Assembly (NCBI RefSeq): GCF_029664245.1
Contig: NZ_JANAIE010000007.1
Coordinates: 94,409 to 158,408 of the forward strand
Length of the DNA: 64,000 bases
Reading direction: 5' to 3'
Source of the DNA: Profundicola chukchiensis
Lineage (GTDB): Bacteria > Bacteroidota > Bacteroidia > Flavobacteriales > Weeksellaceae
A model generated the notes under the pieces. The model was not told the origin of the DNA. It made no database searches and was given only the letters and a program-made list of their open reading frames with translations. Positions 35,857-44,729 of this stretch are shown here, piece by piece (position 1 is the stretch's first letter; the number at the start of each line of letters is the position of its first letter). The position numbers were made by a program, and so were the translations under genes.

Positions 35857-37983
35857 TTATTTGTTGTGCTCAACAATATAATTCGCCATTTTTTCAATTA
35901 AATGAACTCGATCCATACCTCTTACATTATGTTCATGGGTAGGATAAGAGAAGAAATCCACTTGAACTTTGTTGTCCACAGCAGCTTTCAATAAGCTCAT
36001 GCTATGCTGAGGAACTACCACAGGGTCAACGCTACCTGTGATTAACAACAATTTACCTTTCAAGTTTTGGATGTAATTAGAAACCTTGGATTTCTCGTAA
36101 CCTTCAGGATTCTCTTGTGGCGTGTCCATATAGCGCTCGCCGTACATTACTTCATAATATTTCCAGTCAATTACAGGTCCACCTGCAACTCCTACTTTAA
36201 ATACATCTGGGTGACGTAACATCAAGCTTGAAGTCATAAATCCACCAAAGCTCCATCCATTTACCGCCATTCTATCAGCATCTACATAAGGAAGTGATTT
36301 CAAGTATTCAACACCTTTTAATTGATCTTCGATTTCTAAATCACCCAATCTTCTGTGAATTCCACTTTCGAAAGCAAACCCTCTATGAGCAGAACCTCTG
36401 TTATCTAAAGTAAATACGATATAATCGTTTAAACTAGCAAAAGCAGGTAACCACATAGAAGCTCCTCCTAAATATGAGTTGGTAACCAATTGAGCGTGTG
36501 GTCCACCATAAACATAAACCAATACTGGGTATTTCTTGTTCGGATCAAAATTAGCTGGTTTCATGATGATACCGTGTAAGTTAGTTCCATCTGCAGCTTT
36601 AATATCAACAAACTCTTGCTTTCCTACATTGTAATTCGCTAAAGGATTTTTAGAGGTTTGAATCGTTTTAAACTTTCCAGTTTTTGTATCAATAATCTGT
36701 GTTTCGCCTGGAACATTAATACTGCTATATCTATCGATTAAGTAATATCCATCTGGGCTTAACTGAGATTGGTGTGTTCCTGGCTGACTTGTAAGTTGTG
36801 TAGATTTACCGTTTCTTAAATTAACTTTAAAGGTATGCGTTTCTCTAGCATCCTTACCAGTTCCTGAAATAAATACGTGCTTGTTGTTTTTATCGAAACC
36901 TAAAACTTCATGAACAACCCATTTGAAGTTGGTCAATTGCTTTTTGAATTTACCAGAAGTATCATATAAGTAAAGGTTCATAAATCCATCTTTCTCGCTA
37001 AACCAAATGAATTCGGTATTTGAGTTTGGTAAGAAAACTGCATCATGCTCAGGCTCCACCCAAATTGGATTCGTTTCTGACATAATGGTTCTTACTTTGT
37101 TTCCTGTTTTTACATCATATAAATTCAAGTCATAATGAGTTGTAGCACGATTGATTTCAGCTAACATTACATACTTCTCATCTGGCGTCCAAGTTAAATT
37201 GGTTAAATAATGATTGTCTGAAGTATCAATATTCAACAGGATGCTTTTGTTCTTTGAAACATCATAGATTCCCACAGCACCATATTCACTTCCTAAACCT
37301 GCCATTGGGTATTTAATCGGAATAGCTGTAGCTGGATAAGTAGTTTCATCAACCAAAGGATATTCCTTTACATCTCTCTCGTCTTTCTGATAAAAAGCCA
37401 ATAAATTTCCTTTTGGTGACCAAAAAGTACCTTTGGTAATACCATATTCTGAACGGTGAATGGCCTGACCTGAAACAATGTTTTTGTTTTCATTCTTAGT
37501 CACGGCTACCTCAGCTCCGTTTAATTTATGTACGTATAAATTATTGTCTAGCGTATAAGCAACTGCTTTGGCATCTTTAGAAAAATCAGCATTTTCTGCT
37601 TTTTCATTAATACTTAATACCTGTTTTTGTCCGGTGCTTTGATTATAAAACTGATAGTTGTTTCTATCCTGAAAAGTTAAACCATCTTTGTTTAAGTTTT
37701 TCATCGGTGGCAAACGTTTCAGCTGTGGATATACTTTTTGTAAGTCAGCTAAACGAATTCGTCTCTGTTCTTTTAGCGAAACAGGATCAAAGAATACAAT
37801 GGCATCTTCATCATTATACGCATACGAATTGTCGTCTTCAACCCAACGTAGGCCACTTAAATTTTCGGGATAAAGCCCTTTCCAATAGCCAAGTGTAGCA
37901 TCTTCTAGGGTGAGTGTTTTTTTCTCCTGCGCCATCCCGAATTGTAGACTGACCAGTAGAACGAGTACTGTGAAATATTTCAT
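35857..37983 (-). CDS. Secreted S9 family peptidase (dipeptidyl peptidase IV type)
   Basis: 708 residues. A signal peptide ends at FGMAQ. The N-terminal two thirds form an eight-blade beta-propeller (DPPIV_N). The C-terminal alpha/beta hydrolase carries the catalytic Ser in GWSFGGFMTSS, Asp in TGSVDPVVVPQHS and His in PTHEHNVRG. It would release dipeptides, probably Xaa-Pro, in the periplasm. It is transcribed alone and is convergent with tsaC. Confidence 0.94.
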   Translation of the reverse strand: MKYFTVLVLLVSLQFGMAQEKKTLTLEDATLGYWKGLYPENLSGLRWVEDDNSYAYNDEDAIVFFDPVSLKEQRRIRLADLQKVYPQLKRLPPMKNLNKDGLTFQDRNNYQFYNQSTGQKQVLSINEKAENADFSKDAKAVAYTLDNNLYVHKLNGAEVAVTKNENKNIVSGQAIHRSEYGITKGTFWSPKGNLLAFYQKDERDVKEYPLVDETTYPATAIPIKYPMAGLGSEYGAVGIYDVSKNKSILLNIDTSDNHYLTNLTWTPDEKYVMLAEINRATTHYDLNLYDVKTGNKVRTIMSETNPIWVEPEHDAVFLPNSNTEFIWFSEKDGFMNLYLYDTSGKFKKQLTNFKWVVHEVLGFDKNNKHVFISGTGKDARETHTFKVNLRNGKSTQLTSQPGTHQSQLSPDGYYLIDRYSSINVPGETQIIDTKTGKFKTIQTSKNPLANYNVGKQEFVDIKAADGTNLHGIIMKPANFDPNKKYPVLVYVYGGPHAQLVTNSYLGGASMWLPAFASLNDYIVFTLDNRGSAHRGFAFESGIHRRLGDLEIEDQLKGVEYLKSLPYVDADRMAVNGWSFGGFMTSSLMLRHPDVFKVGVAGGPVIDWKYYEVMYGERYMDTPQENPEGYEKSKVSNYIQNLKGKLLLITGSVDPVVVPQHSMSLLKAAVDNKVQVDFFSYPTHEHNVRGMDRVHLIEKMANYIVEHNK

Positions 37984-38052
37984 CTATTTAAATTTATTAT
38001 TAAGTCCGAATTTTAAGGCTTAAATTTACATAAGTTTTTTAATACAAGAATT

Positions 38053-38394
38053 ATGATTAAAATTTACCATAACCCTAGATGTAGTAAGAGTAGACAAGGA
38101 GTAAAATATCTTGAGGATAAAGGCCTTGAGTTTGAAGTGATACAATATCTTAAAGATGAGTTTACGGCAGATGAATTAAAAGAGGTAATTCAAAAACTAA
38201 ACATAAAACCTATCGAATTGGTGAGAACCAAAGAAGCAATCTGGAAAGAAAACTATAAAGATTTAGAGCTTTCTGATGACCAAATTATTCAAGCGATGGT
38301 TGAAAACCCAAGATTGATTGAGCGCCCAATTGTTGTCAATAAAGACAAAGCCGTGGTAGCTCGTCCTACTGAGGATATAGAAAAAGTGCTTTAA
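38053..38394 (+). CDS. arsC: ArsC/Spx-family arsenate reductase-like protein
   Basis: 113 residues. The thioredoxin-fold start IYHNPRCSKSRQGVKYL holds the catalytic Cys of glutaredoxin-dependent arsenate reductases, and RPIVVNKDKAVVARPTE is the conserved second half. There are no other arsenic genes beside it, so a general redox role of the wider ArsC/YffB family is possible. Its stop codon overlaps that of the convergent pspC gene by 4 bp. Confidence 0.85.
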   Translation: MIKIYHNPRCSKSRQGVKYLEDKGLEFEVIQYLKDEFTADELKEVIQKLNIKPIELVRTKEAIWKENYKDLELSDDQIIQAMVENPRLIERPIVVNKDKAVVARPTEDIEKVL

Positions 38395-38585
38395 GGTCTT
38401 TTGGGCATAATAATCCACATGATTATATAAACCAAAGCACCAGGAAAGGCTGCGCTTAGCACAGATATTACAACATATAGTATTCTGAATAAGGCAACAT
38501 CTATGTTGAAGTATTCTGCTAAGCCAGCACAAACCCCTGCGATAGCTTTATTTTCTGAACGATATAACTTCTTTGTTGTTTCCAT
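38391..38585 (-). CDS. PspC domain membrane protein
   Basis: 64 residues, essentially one PspC domain: KKLYRSENKAIAGVCAGLAE followed by a membrane helix with ALFRILYVVISVLSAAFPG and a second short helix ending MPKRP. PspC domains sense envelope stress in other bacteria. Here it is a stand-alone gene ending tail to tail with arsC. Confidence 0.88.
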   Translation of the reverse strand: METTKKLYRSENKAIAGVCAGLAEYFNIDVALFRILYVVISVLSAAFPGALVYIIMWIIMPKRP

Positions 38586-38693
38586 GCTTTATATGTAGCA
38601 AAAAGCATGTCAATGTTACAACTTAGCTTGCTATTAGCGGTTGCTATTCTTAAAACTAAAGCAAGTTATAAAAGTTAAATCTTTGAAACTGAA

Positions 38694-39398
38694 TTATAGT
38701 TTTAATAAATCAGTTCCTGGAGCGATTTCATAAGGTTCCTTATTCGCTTGGAAAATTCTCGTTTCTAATTTTCCTTCTATCGTTAATTGATCTCCTTTTC
38801 CTCGAATCCAATTTCCTTCTCTTATACCAATAACCGTAGTATCATTCTGAGTTAAAAACTCTAAAATCCTCGTTTCTCTGGTTTCTCCTTTGTGTTTAGA
38901 AGTTGGATCTGGATCTAAAAAATGTGGATTAATATTAAAAGGTATAATACCCATCGCATCAAAACTCGGTGGATAAACAATCGGCATATCGTTGGTCGTT
39001 CTGATATTTAATCCTGCGATATTACTTCCGGCTGAAGTTCCTAAATATGGCGTTCCTCCAAGAATTTGATTTCTCAGATCTTCTACTAAATCTAATTCAT
39101 ATAAGGTCTTTAGCAATAAAAAAGTGTTTCCACCTCCAGTGAAAATTCCTTTTGCATTGGTAATAGCCTCTTTGGGATTATCAAAGCTGTGTAGACCTAC
39201 TGCTTTAATTCCAATGCTATTAAAAAACTTATTTGCAACTTGGGTGTATTCGTCATGTGAAACGCCTGAGGGACGTGCATAGGGAACAAAAACAATTTCA
39301 TTAACTCCTTGAAATAAGTCTGCAACCTCGTCTTTCAAATAAGCTAAATAGTCGCTGCCATAAACCGTAGATGTACTCGCTAAAATAAAATTCTTCAT
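38694..39398 (-). CDS. pepE: Dipeptidase E (alpha-aspartyl dipeptidase, S51)
   Basis: 234 residues. The S51 nucleophile motif is GTSAGSNIAG, with the upstream IFTGGGNTFLLLK loop and PFNINPHF. It cleaves Asp-Xaa dipeptides in the cytoplasm. TATCTTTG on the minus strand (39403-39410) is a possible -7 element and sits very close to the start codon, which would give a nearly leaderless mRNA. It is divergent to pncB. Confidence 0.92.
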   Translation of the reverse strand: MKNFILASTSTVYGSDYLAYLKDEVADLFQGVNEIVFVPYARPSGVSHDEYTQVANKFFNSIGIKAVGLHSFDNPKEAITNAKGIFTGGGNTFLLLKTLYELDLVEDLRNQILGGTPYLGTSAGSNIAGLNIRTTNDMPIVYPPSFDAMGIIPFNINPHFLDPDPTSKHKGETRETRILEFLTQNDTTVIGIREGNWIRGKGDQLTIEGKLETRIFQANKEPYEIAPGTDLLKL

Positions 39399-39474
39399 AG
39401 GTCAAAGATAAAGATATCCTAGAATAGCTTTCAAATTTATCCAAAAACAATTAAATTGCTATAAATTAAATTCA

Positions 39475-40659
39475 ATGACCGACAATTACAGAGTATTCAA
39501 TTCTATATTAGACAACGATTTTTATAAAATAACCATGCAATCTGCGGTGGTTAAATTATTTCCTAATAGAAAAGCTAGATATAAATTCATCAACCGTGGC
39601 GAGCATAAGTTTCCTCCTGGATTCGACCAAGTATTGAGAACAGCGGTGGATAAAATGGCTGAACTGCAGCTTACTAAAGATGAGAAACAGTTTTTAACTG
39701 TTACTTGTCCGTATTTGCCTCCAACCTATATCGACTTTTTAGAAGGTTATAGATATGACCCAACCGAAGTAAAAATCACCCAAAACGGAACCGACTTAGA
39801 AGTAGAGGTGGAAGGATACTGGTATAGAACCATTTTGTGGGAAGTTCCTTTATTGGCTTTAATTTCTGAGTTCTACTATGTGGCTACAGAGCAAGAGCGT
39901 TGGACAGACGAGGAAATCGTAGAAAATACCATTCAAAAAGTTGAACATTATAAGAAACTAGGCGTTAAGTTCGCAGAATTTGGAACGCGTAGAAGACATA
40001 GTTACAATGTACATCGTTTGATTGTTAAAACATTGATGAAACACAGTGGAGATAACTTTACTGGATCATCTAATGTTCATATGGCGATGCTATACAATAC
40101 AAAACCTATTGGTACACATGCCCACGAATGGTTTATGTTCCATGCGGCAGAATATGGCTTTAAAATGTCGAATGCTATGGCATTAGAGCATTGGGTAGAG
40201 GCTTATCGCGGTGATTTGGGAGTAGCTTTATCTGATACCTATACTACAGAAGTTTTCTTTAAGCAATTCGATACCAAGTTTGCTAAATTATTCGATGGTG
40301 TGCGTCATGATAGTGGAGATCCGATTGAATTTGCCAACAAGACGATTGAGCATTATAAAAACCATGGAATAAATGCGCTTTATAAATATATCATCTTCTC
40401 AGATGGCTTAAATACCGAGAAAGTGGAGTCAATAACTAAGGCAACTCAGGGTAGAATTGGAATTTCTTTTGGAATTGGAACAAATTTAACAAATGATGTT
40501 GGCTTGCGTCCGATGAATATTGTGATGAAGTTGACCGAGGTATTAACTTCTGACAATGAATGGGTTCCTACGATTAAATTATCAGACGAACCAGGAAAGC
40601 ATACGGGAGATCCTAGGATGATTTCGTTGGCGAAGGAAATTTTGCGAATAAAGGAGTGA
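39475..40659 (+). CDS. pncB: Nicotinate phosphoribosyltransferase
   Basis: 394 residues. Typical features are NDFYKITMQSAV at the N-terminus, the FAEFGTRRRHS motif with the conserved histidine, TGSSNVHMAM, GTHAHEW, VRHDSGDP and SFGIGTNLTND. It makes nicotinate mononucleotide from nicotinate in NAD salvage. An intrinsic terminator overlaps its stop codon. Confidence 0.97.
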   Translation: MTDNYRVFNSILDNDFYKITMQSAVVKLFPNRKARYKFINRGEHKFPPGFDQVLRTAVDKMAELQLTKDEKQFLTVTCPYLPPTYIDFLEGYRYDPTEVKITQNGTDLEVEVEGYWYRTILWEVPLLALISEFYYVATEQERWTDEEIVENTIQKVEHYKKLGVKFAEFGTRRRHSYNVHRLIVKTLMKHSGDNFTGSSNVHMAMLYNTKPIGTHAHEWFMFHAAEYGFKMSNAMALEHWVEAYRGDLGVALSDTYTTEVFFKQFDTKFAKLFDGVRHDSGDPIEFANKTIEHYKNHGINALYKYIIFSDGLNTEKVESITKATQGRIGISFGIGTNLTNDVGLRPMNIVMKLTEVLTSDNEWVPTIKLSDEPGKHTGDPRMISLAKEILRIKE

Positions 40660-40685
40660 AAATTATTTGCTAAATAATTTTTTCG
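40658..40685 (+). terminator. Intrinsic terminator at the pncB stop, overlapping the tRNA promoter
   Basis: AAAATTATTT and AAATAATTTT form an AT-rich stem with a 3-nt loop and a T-run. Its loop and right arm overlap the -33 region of the tRNA promoter. Confidence 0.7.
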
Positions 40686-40696
40686 TTTTATATTTG
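40666..40696 (+). promoter_or_regulatory. Bacteroidota-type promoter of tRNA-Met
   Basis: TTTG (40666-40669), 19 bp, then TATATTTG (40689-40696) matches the TTTG-N19-TAnnTTTG consensus of Bacteroidota primary sigma factors. It sits 20 bp before the tRNA 5' end. Confidence 0.65.
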
Positions 40697-40715
40697 CAAT
40701 CCTTTTGAGGGAAAT

Positions 40716-40789
40716 GGCGAGGTAGCTCAGATGGTTAGAGCGCAGGATTCATAACCCTGAGGTCACGGGTTCAATTCCCGTCTTCGCTA
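40716..40789 (+). tRNA. tRNA-Met, anticodon CAT
   Basis: 74 nt fold into a cloverleaf. The acceptor GGCGAGG pairs with CTTCGCT (two G-U pairs), the D arm has GCTC/GAGC, and the anticodon loop TTCATAA has CAT at 40750-40752. The T arm is ACGGG/CCCGT with TTCAATT. The anticodon stem has one A-C mismatch at its loop end. CCA is not encoded. It looks like an elongator Met tRNA. A CAT anticodon could also mark a lysidine-modified tRNA-Ile, which I consider less likely. Confidence 0.93.
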
Positions 40790-40796
40790 CAAAAAC

Positions 40797-40829
40797 AAAC
40801 CTAATTGCTTTATGCAGTTAGGTTTTTTT
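40797..40829 (+). terminator. Intrinsic terminator after tRNA-Met
   Basis: AACCTAATTGC pairs with GCAGTTAGGTT (one G-U) and is followed by eight Ts. Between 40830 and 41073 I see only AT-rich sequence. Confidence 0.9.
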
Positions 40830-41073
40830 TGTTTTCGATAAATCCTACAACCACTTCATGTTAATAATGCTTTCGTTCGAATTGTAATCACTGTGATTGA
40901 CATTTATGGACTCAGCTCTTTCCTTTATAAAAACTTCTCAATATGTAATGATTTAATTATTAACTTTATATCATTAAAGCTTCTAATTTTGAATACCTTA
41001 GAAATAAAACTTTAGCTTTTATCATATAAATAGGTAGATGCATCGGCTAAGAACTTTATAAAACAACAGCATT

Positions 41074-41550
41074 ATGGGAGTAGGTACATTTTCACAAATT
41101 TATATTCAAGTGGTTTTTGCTGTGAAAGGCAGAAATAGCTTAATTAAGAGCGACTGGGAAGAAGAATTATTCAAATACATAACGGGAATCATTCAAAATA
41201 AGGGACAAAAAATGTTGGCTATAAATGGAATGCCAGATCACATCCATTTTTTAATAGGTATGAAACCTTCTTGTTGTTTGTCGGATTTAGTGAGAGAAAT
41301 CAAAAAGAGTTCAAACCTATTTATTAATGATAATGGTTTTTCTAAATATAAGTTTGAGTGGCAAGAGGGATATGGTGCATTTTCTTATTCTCATTCAGCC
41401 CTAGATAATGTAATAAAGTATATCAACAATCAGAAAGAACATCATAGAACTAAAACATTTAAAGAGGAATACAAAGATTTCTTAGTGAAGTTTAAAGTAG
41501 AGTATAAGGACGAGTATTTATTTAAATGGATCGAAGACAGGTTTGATTAA
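41074..41550 (+). CDS. REP-associated tyrosine transposase (RAYT, IS200/IS605-like Y1 transposase)
   Basis: 158 residues. The HUH motif is His56-Ile-His58 in MPDHIHFLIG, and the nucleophile is probably Tyr116 in VIKYINNQKEHH. GYGAFSYSHS and the C-terminal FLVKFKVEYKDEYLF fit the Bacteroidota branch of RAYT proteins. Such enzymes cut and join single-stranded DNA at hairpins and are usually single-copy genes flanked by REP palindromes rather than parts of mobile IS. The array of palindromes from 41.6 kb lies directly downstream, in keeping with that. Confidence 0.9.
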   Translation: MGVGTFSQIYIQVVFAVKGRNSLIKSDWEEELFKYITGIIQNKGQKMLAINGMPDHIHFLIGMKPSCCLSDLVREIKKSSNLFINDNGFSKYKFEWQEGYGAFSYSHSALDNVIKYINNQKEHHRTKTFKEEYKDFLVKFKVEYKDEYLFKWIEDRFD

Positions 41551-41609
41551 AGCAATTCAACTTAATTCTGCAAGTTTCAGAGATTCATAAATAAATGGAT
41601 GAAAGTCAA

Positions 41610-43760
41610 TTACGAATTCTAAATGATTCACAAGTCTAAAGAAAAAGAAGCTATTCTGCTATGAATCCGAAGGATTCAAACGCTTATAGAAAAAACGATT
41701 TAAAGAAATTCGACCCCGACGGGGTCGAAAGACCAATTTCGGAATATGAAAATTATAAATATATAATCCCTTCAGGATTAGAGGATGGATTTAAATACAT
41801 AAACCAAACCTATAATTATCTAAAATAGCTAATCAAGAATTTGAATGATTCGCATTTCTAAAGAAAAAGTATGTAATTTAACCATGAATCCGAAGGATTC
41901 AAATGCTTATAGAATCGTGTTATACGGAAAAGTACATACGACCCCATCGGGGTCGTAATCCGACGGTGATGAATAGGTGTTATAAACATTAAATCCCTTC
42001 GGGATTAGAGGACGAAATTAAAAACCTAAACCAATCCTATAGCTAATTATGAATTCGAAGTTCAGATATTAAAATAAAAGAAAATGTTTGGCAATAATGA
42101 ATCCGAAGGATTCAAATGTTTATAGAATGGTGTTATATGGGAAAGTACATACGACCCCGATGGGGTCGTAACCCGTCACGAATAATGTGAATTATAAACA
42201 TTTAATCCCTTCGGGATTAGGATAGGAAATAAAAAACACAACCGATATCTTTTATATTTCAATTAGCAAGTAATGAATCCGAAGGATTCAAACACTTATA
42301 GGAAAAAATAATGCTAGTCAACAATGAATCCGAAGGATTCAAATGTCTATAGCAAAGATATTATTGGGGAAAGTATGTTCGACCCCGATGGGGTCGTAAC
42401 CCGTCACGAATAATGTGAATTATAAACATTTAATCCCTTCGGGATTAGGATAGGAAATAAAAAACACAACCGATATCTTTTATATTTCAATTAGCAAGTA
42501 ATGAATCCGAAGGATTCAAACACTTATAGGAAAAAATAATGCTAGTCAACAATGAATCCGAAGGATTCAAATGTCTATAGCAAAGATATTATTGGGGAAA
42601 GTATGTTCGACCCCGATGGGGTCGTAACCCGTTACGAATTAAGTAAATTATAATTATTGAATCCCTTCGGGATTAGGGAAGTAAATAAAATACACAATTG
42701 ACTCCCTATAATTATCTAAGGTAGCTAATTATGAATTCGAAGTTCAAATATTCATATAAAAACATGTTTGGCATTAATGAATCCGAAGGATTCAAATGTC
42801 TATAGCTAAATCATTAGGTGAGAAGAATATTCGACCCCGACGGGGTCGAAAAACCAATTTCGGAATATGAAAATTATAAATATATAATCCCTTCAGGATT
42901 AGAGGATGGATTAAAATACATAAACGACGCCCTATAATTTTCTAAAATAGTTAATCAAGAATTTGAATGATTCGCATTTCTAAGGAAAAAGTATGTTATT
43001 TAACCATGAATCCGAAGGATTCAAATGCTTATAGAATCGTGTTATACGGGAAAGTACATACGACCCCGATGGGGTCGTAACCCGTCACGAATAATGTGAA
43101 TTATAAACATTTAATCCCTTCGGGATTAGGATAGGAAATAAAAAACACAACCGATATCTTTTATATTTCAATTAGCAAGTAATGAATCCGAAGGATTCAA
43201 ACACTTATAGGAAAAAATAATGCTAGTCAACAATGAATCCGAAGGATTCAAATGTCTATAGCAAAGATATTATTGGGGAAAGTATGTTCGACCCCGATGG
43301 GGTCGTAACCCGTTACGAATTAAGTAAATTATAATTATTGAATCCCTTCGGGATTAGGGAAGTAAATAAAATACACAATTGACTCCCTATAATTATCTAA
43401 GGTAGCTAATTATGAATTCGAAGTTCAAATATTCATATAAAAACATGTTTGGCATTAATGAATCCGAAGGATTCAAATGCCTATAGCTATATCATTAGGT
43501 GAAAAGTTTATTCGACCCCGATGGGGTCGTAAAACCATGATGATTTATGGAAATTATAAACATTTAATCCCCACGGGATTAGGGAAGTAAATAAAATAGA
43601 AAATCGACGCACTATATTTATCTAAAGTAGCTAATCATGAATCCGAAGGATTCAAACATTTATAAAATAATCGACGCTACGTAATACAACTACCGTTGGG
43701 TCGAACATATCTCTAATTTAATAGATTTTATAAATAATCCATCCCTAGGGGAAAGGGAAC
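41610..43760. repeat. REP-like array: ordered A-A-B-C hairpin units of about 228 bp
   Basis: Three 17-bp palindromes recur. A is TGAATCCGAAGGATTCA, starting at 41662, 41885, 42098, 42274, 42325, 42502, 42553, 42778, 43007, 43183, 43234, 43459 and 43638. B is CGACCCCGATGGGGTCG (loop gat, gac or cat), starting at 41711, 41939, 42152, 42380, 42608, 42832, 43061, 43289 and 43513. C is TAATCCCTTCGGGATTA, near 41764, 41991, 42203, 42431, 42659, 42885, 43112, 43340 and 43565. Degenerate A copies (about 41612, 41836, 42050, 42732, 42957, 43413) fill the first A slot of most units. Spacings are steady: A-A 46-51, A-B about 54, B-C about 51, C-A about 72. Decayed B and C traces follow at 43.69 and 43.74 kb. 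No gene is in the array. Confidence 0.93.
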
Positions 43761-43993
43761 CTAATAAAATCCTCAATGAATTTCGATAATATACCAAACC
43801 CAAACCTATAATTTTCTAAAAGATTCCATTAAAGAATAGCTGGCAATAAGCTTAAGAATAACTTTGTAAATAACATAGATATTAAATCATTCCTATAGGG
43901 AATTGCAATTGCTTTTAATTGAGGTATTCTATCAAAGGATTTAAAATATTGTTGTGAAAGCTTTAAAAATCTATATCAAAGACTTTTTTAAAT

Positions 43994-44113
43994 AACTCAC
44001 GGAAGAAAAAATTCTTGTTCAGTGAGTTGTTGTCTAAACTCACGGACAAAAAAAATATTCCTCTGTGAGTTTTTATTCAAACTCACGGAAGAAAAAAAAC
44101 TCGTCAGTGAGTT
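43994..44113. repeat. Three 43-bp tandem hairpins
   Basis: Each unit begins AACTCACGGA and ends GTGAGTT, so it folds into a hairpin with a 7-bp stem and an A-rich loop. Units start at 43994, 44037 and 44080, an exact 43-bp period. The last is followed by TTTTTT. From 43761 to 43993 nothing else is recognisable. Confidence 0.88.
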
Positions 44114-44141
44114 TTTTGATGAATTTCAAGCATTAATTAAC

Positions 44142-44175
44142 AAAAAATAAGCCTGATAAATACTTATCAGGCTTT
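44142..44175 (-). terminator. Intrinsic terminator after the HU-like gene
   Basis: AAGCCTGATAA pairs with TTATCAGGCTT around a short loop. On the minus strand it is followed by ATTTTTTG. It lies 29 bp past the stop at 44204. Confidence 0.88.
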
Positions 44176-44203
44176 AACTCACAACTATAAATAGCGTAAA
44201 CAA

Positions 44204-44605
44204 CTAAGTCTGGATACTAAACTCGAGGGTTTTGAGCCACTTCTTAAGCACCATGCTCGGACGATAGTTCAACTTAGTGCGGCGAATATTGCTCTGGTTC
44301 ACTTCCTCTGGCGTCACACTCCCGGAGGAGCTAACTGCTACTTGGAAAGTTCCTAAATCGCCTAGTTGTACTGCCCGGCCTTGTGCAAGCTCATCCATCA
44401 TGTTTAACACCAAACCATCCAATACTGCCAGACAATCCGCCTGGCGAACTGTGGACTGTATGGAGATCAAGTAAGCCAACCTTCTTAGGTCAGAATTACC
44501 ACTTTTTACCGCTTGTAGGTAAAACTTCGCAGGCTCTGTGCGATCCTGCGGATTTTGTCTCTCTTGAATTACAAGAGGAACTTTAAGTTTACTATGTATA
44601 TTCAT
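44204..44605 (-). CDS. HU/IHF-like DNA-binding protein (Bacteroidota type)
   Basis: 133 residues. An N-terminal part with KFYLQAVKSGNSDLRRLAYLIS is followed by an HU-like core (VLDGLVLNMMDELAQGRAVQ then LGDLGTFQVAVSSSGSVTPEE). The DNA-contacting arm is replaced by SNIRRTKLNYRPSMVLKKWL. Many Bacteroidota carry such HU-like proteins, often in accessory DNA. Base composition is visibly more GC-rich than the neighbourhood, and the gene is surrounded by long AT-rich non-coding DNA, suggesting transfer. It is one of two minus-strand genes in the accessory half. Confidence 0.82.
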   Translation of the reverse strand: MNIHSKLKVPLVIQERQNPQDRTEPAKFYLQAVKSGNSDLRRLAYLISIQSTVRQADCLAVLDGLVLNMMDELAQGRAVQLGDLGTFQVAVSSSGSVTPEEVNQSNIRRTKLNYRPSMVLKKWLKTLEFSIQT

Positions 44606-44629
44606 AGTCTTTAAATTTTACTTTTATAA

Positions 44630-44729
44630 TTTATCCCAATTAACTACGAGCTGATAATTTGTATATCGGTTACATCGAGCGGGATATAAAACCCGGAAAA
44701 CCATGGCTCTAGATAACAATTGGGATAAA
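44630..44729. promoter_or_regulatory. 12-bp inverted repeat spanning the region upstream of the HU-like gene
   Basis: TTTATCCCAATT (44630-44641) and AATTGGGATAAA (44718-44729) are exact reverse complements, 76 bp apart, placed just upstream of the HU-like start codon. This could be an operator pair bridged by a looping protein, or the footprint of an inserted element. From 44730 to 45401 I see no gene and no further structure. Confidence 0.6.

Noticed and set aside
40716..40789. tRNA-Met as attachment site for the accessory region
   Set aside because: No second copy of the tRNA 3' end was seen elsewhere in the window.
41610..43760. CRISPR array
   Set aside because: The repeats are 17-bp perfect palindromes of three families, spacers are themselves repeated and not unique, and no cas gene is near.
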